Positions 56,239-64,000 of a stretch of DNA of 64,000 nt are shown here, in pieces; position 1 is the first letter of the stretch; each line of letters opens with the position of its first letter. Location: assembly GCF_022605165.1 (NCBI RefSeq), contig NC_063069.1, positions 2,728,001 to 2,792,000 on the forward strand, written 5' to 3'. The notes under the pieces are model-generated. The model made no database searches, had not been told where the DNA came from, and was given only the letters and a program-made list of their open reading frames with translations. The position numbers and the translations under genes were made by a program. This stretch comes from Purpureocillium takamizusanense (Eukaryota; Ascomycota; Sordariomycetes; Hypocreales; Ophiocordycipitaceae).

Positions 56239-59200
56239 TCAGACCTTCTTAGGATCATCGATTGCGTAGCGCTCGAACACAGGCTCCCAACTGGAGACTT
56301 GAATGTGACGGAACCCGCGACCTTCCTGGAGCTGCTCGCGATACCATTGCATTGTTGGCGTGAAGGTGTACTCGCACCGGCCACGTTCCCCGGCCTTCAG
56401 CTTCGCCTCAGCCCATGCATACAATCTATTTCCTGAGCCGTGCGCTCCAGGATGTTTGCCCGGCGCAGGTGGCGGTAGAAATATTGTCGTCTGTTTGACG
56501 GCTCCTTCATCGCCAATCTGGTCCGCATCTTTCATTTCGACGTCTGCCGGCATCGAATTCTGACTAGGCGATTCATTCGGCGTCTCTGAAGCCTGTACCT
56601 GCTTCCAACCCTGCTCCCTCAACTTGGGCAGTGGCAACGGCGCCCAGTATTTGATGTTGCCGCGAAGCTTGCGCAACCAGTCGAGCGTCATGTCCAGCGG
56701 ATGCGTGTACTGGCCAGCTGACTGCCCAGTAGAGTTGCCGCCCAGCCAAACTCGCGATAGTGGAAGTACCCGCGACCTACATTGAGCCTGCACCATCCGT
56801 ACAAGCACTTGCTGGGCCTCTATGAGATCGGTCACATGCAGCGATGCACTTGCAAAAGCTTTGTCGTGTGCTTTGACGTCCCATATGAGCAGTTCCATGT
56901 ACCTCCACGGCCTTATGTGTAGATCAACTGGTCGGTATATGGCCGCCCATGGACGACGGTTGGTGGTTCTGCCGCTCTTGGGACGCGTTTGATCGTCCCA
57001 AGACTCTTCTATGGTATAGAAGAATCCGCAAAATGAATTCACTCTTCCCTTCGGCTCCAGCCTCCCCCTTGGAGCCAGGAAATCGGTCAGGATCTTGAAC
57101 CATTTTTCGTAGCTGTGGAAGTCTGAGGTGTAGTCGCCAAAATGGAACGCCATGTTGACGTTCCAGTATGACACTGGTGATGTGTAAAATGCCATCGGAC
57201 AATACTCCATTTGACGGGCTTCCTCGTCCAGTTGCGTGAGAAAATCTCCAATGGCGACACCGTCGTCGTTGAATACCAACTTGAGTGCTGGAGGCTGATC
57301 GCGGTCATCATCATGAGCCTCCTCCTCCGCCTGGATTTGGATCTCAGCCTCGAAACGCCCGGGCCGGATAAGTCTGGTCATGCGATCCTGTCGTTGGTTA
57401 CTCGAACCAAGAACCGAAAATCTTCTCAGCTCATCCATGTGCTCCATGGACCACCAGCCGAACCAGTTGACCAAGCTTTGCTCGTCGTTTCCGTCTATCG
57501 TGTCTGGTGCGAAGACCACTCGGCTGTCGGCCACCTCGGATGACTCTGACATGAGCTGCTGAACCAGCCTCTGGGTCTTCATCCGGGCGTCCAACTCCCG
57601 CCTAGCGACGTGTTGGTTACGCTGTTGTTTTGAGTACAACTCGGCCCTCTCCATAGCCAGGTCCAAGATGTAGTCTTCAATACCCGCACACAGCACCAGC
57701 TTTCCCGGATAGTAAGTTTGGCTTGTCTGGGAGAAGTTCTGAAAGCCCCACTTGAAAAAGTTGTACGCTTGCTGGGGCTGCGAAACCAAAAAACTCGGTG
57801 TGACGAGAATCGCCGTCCCTGGACGTAGTATGGGGCGAAGCTCTGCACTGATGGCTCGGAGCGCCGGAACCATTTGTGGAAACCTTTCCGTGGACAAGAG
57901 CGGCCGACGAAAAAGCCAGAATGTGAAGTTGGACTTGGAGGCGTGAAGCACATCTGACAAGTGAGGAAATGACCGAATGGCCTCGAACGCCGTTTCGTGT
58001 ATCACCACGGTTCCTTGCTTCTGCTCGACAAAGGCAGACCAATCCCCCGGCTTCAAGCTGGACTTAACGTCACAGGTAGCTGCCGACGATTTCAACAATT
58101 GCGACATAAACAATGCCTCCTGCTCTGCCGACGGTGGAAACGCCAGGAAGAAAGAGGGCGACGATGAGGTCTCTTGGACGTGTTGAGATGTCGGGGGGGA
58201 TAGAAGGTTCAATGTGGTTCTGAAGACGAGATCGATGATAGGAATGCGCTCCTCAGGCGAAAATGCTGATGACTCAGGACGCTTTTCAGTCGAATATGTG
58301 ATGGGTGCAAGCATATCCGGGTTCAAAAGGGGCTGCGACTTGAACAAGACGAAGCTCAGCACCGAGTCTCCCCGGGGGGTCTCCCGATTTTGCATGGGAG
58401 ACCACTCTTCTGATCTGGACGAGAAGACAATGACATAATAGTCTCCCAAGTAGCACAGGTGGCCGAGCGCACCAATTCTGATATCATTCGTGATCCCATC
58501 AAGGGGGTCTGAGCCAGGCACTCCCTCAGCGTACCCGCGACACAGCTCCTCGCTACGCGAGTAAGCAGGGTTCAAGAAGTCCCTTGATGTGCAAGAGTGC
58601 GTGAATATTAGCTCATTGTTGTTCCTGAAATGAGCAGCCCAAGAGGCCTGCGTCTCCTCGCTAGGCACACCAACGAAGTTCATGCCCAGAGGCTGCGCCC
58701 CTTCGGATCCGAAACGACACTCCTTGCGGATCGGTGGCAGACTGGGTAGCGTGGGAGGTCCAGGGCTTGGGACGTATTTTGCTTCAACCTGCTCGGGTCC
58801 AGGGTCTGCCACTTGTGTGTCCACATCCAGCATTGGAGTGTCTTGCTCGACAAACAGGCTTTCGTGCTCATCAAGGCTCTCGAAATCTTTGACTTGGGGT
58901 TCGTCGTCGAAACGTACCGCTCGACTCCTTTTCTGAATGTCCCTGCGATCTTGGCTGAACGCCACAGAATTGCCGGCAGATCTTTCATCGCTCGTTTGTA
59001 GACTGGGTCCCAGACTAGTTCTGCGAGTGGTGTTTCCCACGTGCACTTCAGCGTCTCTGTCTGTATTTACATTGAACAGGGATACATCTGGCGCAGAACT
59101 CCGCCTCGTTGAAGGAGCAGTGTCGCTCCTCAAAGGCAGTTGTAAGCTCGGAGCGCGGATGCCTTCATTGTCCCTCAGTTGTTTCTGCGCTAGGTTCTGA

Positions 59201-60240
59201 TGGCGAAGACTGAACAGCCGGGGTTTCTTCGTTGCATCGGACACAGCTTCTGAGAGTCTCTTCCGGGCTCGTCTGACTTTGCCACCTGCGAATACGTTCA
59301 ATCCTTCTTCCGGAGATTGTGCACTTGGCTTTGGTCGATTTTCCGTGGCTCGCGTCGATTCAACAGCAGGTAAGCCCGAAGTCACAATGGGCCAGCTTGG
59401 CATTAACTCCTGGTGCTTATCGAATGTGTTTTTGGATCGTATCCCTGGAGATTTTGCCACATTCGATTTGACCGCCGGGGCGGATGATCTGAGGACCCTT
59501 TTTGGGGACAGGGGGAATTTAGTCTCCAGCTTTCGCTGGTTACCACCCGCACTCTTGGCCTTGTCGCTGCTGCTATCAGGTTTACCCCTCGAAGCCGAAA
59601 CATTGGCGACTCTCTCGTTTTTGGATCGGGCTGGAGCGATATCCAGAGTAGTCGGTTTGGTCCGAGGTTGCCGTCGCTCAACTTGACTCGACGAGCGCAG
59701 CTTGTCGAGCATGGTCATCCCATCGTCTGAACCGCTGCTATCGTCATTGTCGGCAGCCGACTGCTCGATAGGGAGTTGGTCATCATCCGGATCTATGGCC
59801 TCCACCATAGTGCTTTCAATGTAATCGAGTTCACCTTGTCGACTAGTGTTGGTGTCGGTTTGTGGCAAACCCAACAACTCTCGTTTCCGGTTTCGGCGAT
59901 TATGTCGTTCACGCTTTTGTCGAATAGCCTCCAGCACGGCATCTTTCCACTCTTGTACACGGAACCCCACAGCTGTTCTCCTCCTGGTAGATTTCTTGAT
60001 GTCTTCCCATTCCGATAATGTCACACTTTGGAAATTTTCCTCTGGCTCCCACGTTGCGTCATGTAGGGGGCAACCCTCCCACTCAACCAGATAGAGAGTT
60101 TCTTCCTGGAAAGAACGTTCAGCGAGGATACGCAGTAATCCATAGTCCTCATCTGGGTCGAATGTTTCCTCCAGGGTAGAAGCGACTGAAATATCATCGT
60201 CGAGGTCCTGGTGCAGGGAGAGTTGTTCAGAGGTTGCCAT
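56239..60240 (-). CDS. Large chromodomain protein
   Basis: A single exon of 1333 aa from the ATG at 60240; the frame opens slightly earlier at a TTG. A chromodomain lies at about residues 30-85: DYGLLRILAERSF, then YLVEWEGCPLHDATWEPEENF. Of the three aromatic cage positions known from HP1, the Tyr and the Trp of VEWEG are present but the third is Cys. A basic helix (RQKRERHNRRNRKRELLG) follows. Residues about 125-560 are Ser/Pro/Arg-rich and likely disordered. The C-terminal 770 residues look folded, with ordered Trp/Phe-rich blocks (FGDYTSDFHSYEKWFKILTDFL, PRGRLEPKGRVNSFCGFFY, LDMTLDWLRKLRGNIKYWAPLPLP) that I cannot assign to a family. No SET, helicase or chromoshadow domain is visible. It probably reads methylated histone H3. 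Confidence 0.85.
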   Translation of the reverse strand: MATSEQLSLHQDLDDDISVASTLEETFDPDEDYGLLRILAERSFQEETLYLVEWEGCPLHDATWEPEENFQSVTLSEWEDIKKSTRRRTAVGFRVQEWKDAVLEAIRQKRERHNRRNRKRELLGLPQTDTNTSRQGELDYIESTMVEAIDPDDDQLPIEQSAADNDDSSGSDDGMTMLDKLRSSSQVERRQPRTKPTTLDIAPARSKNERVANVSASRGKPDSSSDKAKSAGGNQRKLETKFPLSPKRVLRSSAPAVKSNVAKSPGIRSKNTFDKHQELMPSWPIVTSGLPAVESTRATENRPKPSAQSPEEGLNVFAGGKVRRARKRLSEAVSDATKKPRLFSLRHQNLAQKQLRDNEGIRAPSLQLPLRSDTAPSTRRSSAPDVSLFNVNTDRDAEVHVGNTTRRTSLGPSLQTSDERSAGNSVAFSQDRRDIQKRSRAVRFDDEPQVKDFESLDEHESLFVEQDTPMLDVDTQVADPGPEQVEAKYVPSPGPPTLPSLPPIRKECRFGSEGAQPLGMNFVGVPSEETQASWAAHFRNNNELIFTHSCTSRDFLNPAYSRSEELCRGYAEGVPGSDPLDGITNDIRIGALGHLCYLGDYYVIVFSSRSEEWSPMQNRETPRGDSVLSFVLFKSQPLLNPDMLAPITYSTEKRPESSAFSPEERIPIIDLVFRTTLNLLSPPTSQHVQETSSSPSFFLAFPPSAEQEALFMSQLLKSSAATCDVKSSLKPGDWSAFVEQKQGTVVIHETAFEAIRSFPHLSDVLHASKSNFTFWLFRRPLLSTERFPQMVPALRAISAELRPILRPGTAILVTPSFLVSQPQQAYNFFKWGFQNFSQTSQTYYPGKLVLCAGIEDYILDLAMERAELYSKQQRNQHVARRELDARMKTQRLVQQLMSESSEVADSRVVFAPDTIDGNDEQSLVNWFGWWSMEHMDELRRFSVLGSSNQRQDRMTRLIRPGRFEAEIQIQAEEEAHDDDRDQPPALKLVFNDDGVAIGDFLTQLDEEARQMEYCPMAFYTSPVSYWNVNMAFHFGDYTSDFHSYEKWFKILTDFLAPRGRLEPKGRVNSFCGFFYTIEESWDDQTRPKSGRTTNRRPWAAIYRPVDLHIRPWRYMELLIWDVKAHDKAFASASLHVTDLIEAQQVLVRMVQAQCRSRVLPLSRVWLGGNSTGQSAGQYTHPLDMTLDWLRKLRGNIKYWAPLPLPKLREQGWKQVQASETPNESPSQNSMPADVEMKDADQIGDEGAVKQTTIFLPPPAPGKHPGAHGSGNRLYAWAEAKLKAGERGRCEYTFTPTMQWYREQLQEGRGFRHIQVSSWEPVFERYAIDDPKKV

Positions 60241-61966
60241 CACGACCACGACGCTGTGCACGCCGTTCGAGGCGATCCCGTGGTACACCGCCGTGAGTCC
60301 CAATGCAATTGTTCAACGTGGCAGCTCATTCATCGCGGGTTAGGTTGAGCTTAACGTGTAGGCAGGCGAGTTGGAGACCGGCGAGGTCACCAGCCGGGAG
60401 TAACTAGAGACCGACGCTGTAACAGCCTCACCCCAGAGGCGTGGAACCAACCCAGATCGAAATCATTCACAGTGGGGGATGCCCATCAATGGCGAGAGTG
60501 CAGGTGTCTGATCCTCGGTCCTGGTGGTGTTGGTCTTCCGTCAAGCGGTCAGCAAGCAGGCAGCGCGCGCTCCTCGTAAAGGCGGCGTACAGTGCGTCAA
60601 GGAGGTAGTGCGTACCGTGTTCCAAGTAGGGATGACGCGCCTTGATTGTGCGTTTCACGCGTTTTACGGCCACAATCTATCTGGCAGACCGTGCAGAATT
60701 TGGTCGTGCACTCGTGCGTGTAACCATGAGGGTTTTCTGCGGCTTGAAGGAGAAAAAAAACGAAAGTCAGGCTCGCAAACGGGGGTGCAGCAAGCCCTGC
60801 TTGAGTTGCGTGTCCTCCGTGAAACGGCTACAAGCATCATTCACGCCGCGCTGTTTGGGCCAACAAGGTCACGAGGGAGTCGGTCCATGGGCACCGTGTC
60901 TGATTGGGGACTGGGCGCCACAGTGCCTATAAATGACGACGCGGCGGCTTGCCCCCAAGTGGCACGATGGTCCCGCGCAGGGAGCCGCAGCTCTGGTCTG
61001 TTGCATTGTTCTCGTTGGCCACACTCGATTGCCACGCCGATGGAAGGCATAGAAAGAAGGTGCACTGGAAGGCGGGCGGACACGGCCACCCACAAGCGCC
61101 GCTCTCGTGGCGGAGAGGGCTGCTGCAATCCCTTGCGTGCGGGCTGGCTTTGCGAGCTCTCGGAATAGTTTTCCTGACTCGGCTGTACAAGCAAAAGGTC
61201 AGGTTCATCAAAGTGAGGTGTCGTGGTCAAGGGTAGGCCTTCATCCCATCTTTTAGGCACCAAGCAAGCCTGTTAGCATTTCGCGGACGGGCTTCTCGTT
61301 GCGTTTCTTTGGCCCCGGTCTGGCAACCGTAGAGACATTCGCCCATGGGTGCTAGGTAGGTGCTGCTGTCGGTGAATTCCTTTGGTGGGCAGCACAAGGG
61401 CAAGGCAGGTTGCTCCTGAAGGTGTTGAATCCTCACGACGACGCTGTGCCTCCTCGCACAATAGTATCATTGACCTGAGGCTGAAGGTCAGGCGCCGTAC
61501 TCTGGATGTTAGTGGATTCGGCAGTGGATCAGGCCTCCATTCCGCTACACTGTGGGTGCCCTGCCACTGGACTCCCCGTTCTGTCGGCATGGCGCCGGGC
61601 TGCTAATAACCTACTAGGTACGAAGTACTAAATACCTCTAACTCACCTATTAAGGTACTAACCTACCCAGGTACCTTTCCTACCTGTAGGTACCAAGGCA
61701 GGCACCTGCAGCCTGGCGGGCACCCACCCTCGCTCCAGGCTGTACTAGGTAGTCACAGCTCCGCCTGGGCTACACGTCTCCCTGTCCACGGGCAAGGGGT
61801 AGCCTTTTGAAACCGCAGCCGAAGAGCAGCCTGTTTCTTCCCCCTCCACATCCATACGTCTCCAACCCGCATCACCATCCGCCGGGAGCCACACGCCAGC
61901 ATTCATCCCCGACAACTCAATATCCGCGTTCACAGCCGTCACACAACCCCGAGACGATCCGCCGCC
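60241..61966. promoter_or_regulatory. Divergent intergenic region chromodomain gene / YPT31
   Basis: About 1.7 kb between divergent start codons. The stretch at 61604-61700 is an AT-rich tract dense in GGTAC and CTA motifs, followed by a pyrimidine-rich leader before the YPT31 ATG. A 214-codon frame at 60524-61168 has no coding character. Confidence 0.55.
61604..61700. repeat. GGTAC/CCTA-rich tract upstream of YPT31
   Basis: About 100 bp with repeated ACTAGGTA, TTAAGGTACTAA, CAGGTACC and GTAGGTACC units in both orientations, about 270 bp upstream of the YPT31 start. It resembles the tract at 48901-48955. Confidence 0.6.
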
Positions 61967-62872
<906 letters not shown>

Positions 62873-63658
62873 GCCAGGTGACGGCGCAGTGTTGCGGCTT
62901 CACAACTTGGGAAAAGATACCAGACGTCTCACATATTCGCCCGAAATGTTCGTCACTTTAGGAGAGACTATGGCGCAGCGTTTAGGAGATCAGGAAGAGT
63001 GGTACCTCCTTTTGATACGGGAGGGCGCAGACACCTTGGGCTTTCCTTTGTGGTTTGTTTGTCATGAGGGCTGCGAGGCTTGATGCGTCGGACGATCACT
63101 ACGAAACCGTCCCTTTACGTAGCTGAATGAATTCCTTAATGATCGCACGTTGGCACTACACCGAACGTACCTCAAGTGCTGTCACAGGAGTTGATGATAA
63201 GCACACCTGTCCAGTGCTGGGCGAGGGCGGCCACGCCCACCTGGGACGAAACGCCGCTCATGCCGCCACTGGCCAGCTTGCTCTTCCCCCTGCGTCCCTT
63301 GCATATCAATAGGGTGCTAGTACGCCAGCATGTTTGGTTTCACGGCTGGGTGCTCGGACATGAGCCTTGCGCCAGAGCACATGTGACGGCGAGCGCGCGC
63401 GGTGGGCTCTGGCTTAGGAGTCTGAGACTTGAGCGTGGTGGGGCCGGGGCTTGTATGCACATTCACGGCAACCACTCGCGATTGACGCATTGTCCCCACC
63501 ATCACTGCCCAGCTTATCGATAACATGAAAGTCCCTGGAGCCAAATTTTTTGAGAGCGCAAGCAGAACCACCATCTTAACCAACCATCGCCAAGTCGTAA
63601 ATATATCGGCCAGCCCACCAAGAGACACTCGCCGGTCATCCTCGCAAGGCCACTCGAC
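62873..63658. other. Intergenic YPT31 3' flank / BRX1 promoter
   Basis: About 790 bp between two plus-strand genes. There is a TTTTTTG-rich element about 110 bp before the BRX1 ATG. No gene is supported. Confidence 0.6.
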
Positions 63659-64000
63659 ATGGCCGCCGTGTACAAGTCTCTGTCCAAGAGCGGGACACAA
63701 AAGGCCGAAGCGCCTAGTAATGGCGTCAAGAAGAACAAGCAGCGGGTGCTGATCCTGTCTTCCAGAGGCGTCACATACAGGTAGGTGGCCGACGCACAAA
63801 CTCTTGACCCTGCGCGGCTCTAACGTCTATGATCTCCTAAAGGCATCGTCACCTCCTAAACGATATTGCGTCAATGCTGCCGCATAGCCGAAAGGACGCC
63901 AAGTTCGACTCCAAGTCACGCCTCAACGAACTCAACGAACTCGCCGAGCTCTACAATTGCAACAATGTTCTCTTCTTCGAGGCGAGGAAGGGGAAAGACT
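63659..64000 (+). CDS. BRX1: Ribosome biogenesis protein BRX1 (5' part, cut by window edge)
   Basis: Exon 1 is 63659-63780 and exon 2 begins at 63843 (GTAGGT/AAAG borders) and runs off the right edge. The visible part is about 93 residues. MAAVYKSLSKSGTQK and a Lys-rich lead are followed by KQRVLILSSRGVTYRHRHLLNDIASMLPHSRKDAKFDSKSRLNELNELAELYNCNNVLFFEARKGKD, which is the start of the Brix domain of Brx1. Brx1 works in the nucleolus in assembly of the 60S subunit. The 3' part is outside the window. Confidence 0.92.

Noticed and set aside
60524..61168. 214-codon plus-strand frame before YPT31
   Set aside because: No G/C third-position bias, no domain, and it spans promoter DNA between two divergent genes.

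Overview
This is a gene-dense, GC-rich stretch of a filamentous ascomycete genome. Genes carry short spliceosomal introns of about 50-70 bp with GTRNGT/YAG borders. Proteins are of Pezizomycotina type, with long low-complexity and polyglutamine tracts. Gene content and the style of the siderophore genes point to Sordariomycetes, most likely Hypocreales; genus cannot be fixed by eye. I support 18 protein-coding genes, 17 of them with a recognisable family.

Left part (1-20 kb), housekeeping and signalling: an unidentified low-complexity ORF at the left edge; a LIM-domain-binding transcription cofactor (PtaB/Mfg1 type) with polyQ; the TORC2 subunit HbrB/Bit61; the small KEOPS subunit Gon7; the HOPS/vacuolar subunit Vps39/Vam6; and an SPX-domain low-affinity phosphate transporter.

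Middle part (20.3-44.9 kb), an extracellular-siderophore (fusarinine/TAFC type) gene cluster: a full-length ABCB transporter (SitT-like), an AIF/AMID-like FAD oxidoreductase, a siderophore-iron MFS transporter, the hydroxyornithine transacylase SidF, the mevalonyl-CoA ligase SidI with a C-terminal AKL peroxisomal signal, and the NRPS SidD (A-T-C-degenerate A-T-C). SidI would activate mevalonate, a hydratase (SidH, not in this window) would dehydrate it, SidF would transfer anhydromevalonyl to N5-hydroxyornithine, and SidD would join the units into fusarinine C. The MFS transporter would bring iron-loaded siderophore back. The three divergent intergenic regions of the cluster hold eight exact copies of the SreA-type GATA-factor site ATCWGATAA. 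I found no exact copy elsewhere in the window. This ties the ABC transporter and the FAD oxidoreductase to the iron regulon.

Right part (45-64 kb), housekeeping: a DUF4050/Gag1-like protein with a possible distant 5' exon, the INO80 subunit Ies2, a Pex14/Pex17-type peroxin, a very large chromodomain protein, a Rab11/Ypt31 GTPase with a 13-nt microexon, and the start of the ribosome-biogenesis factor BRX1, cut by the right edge. Long gene-free intervals hold microsatellites, homopolymers and GGTAC-rich AT tracts. I saw no transposon, CRISPR array, rRNA or convincing tRNA.
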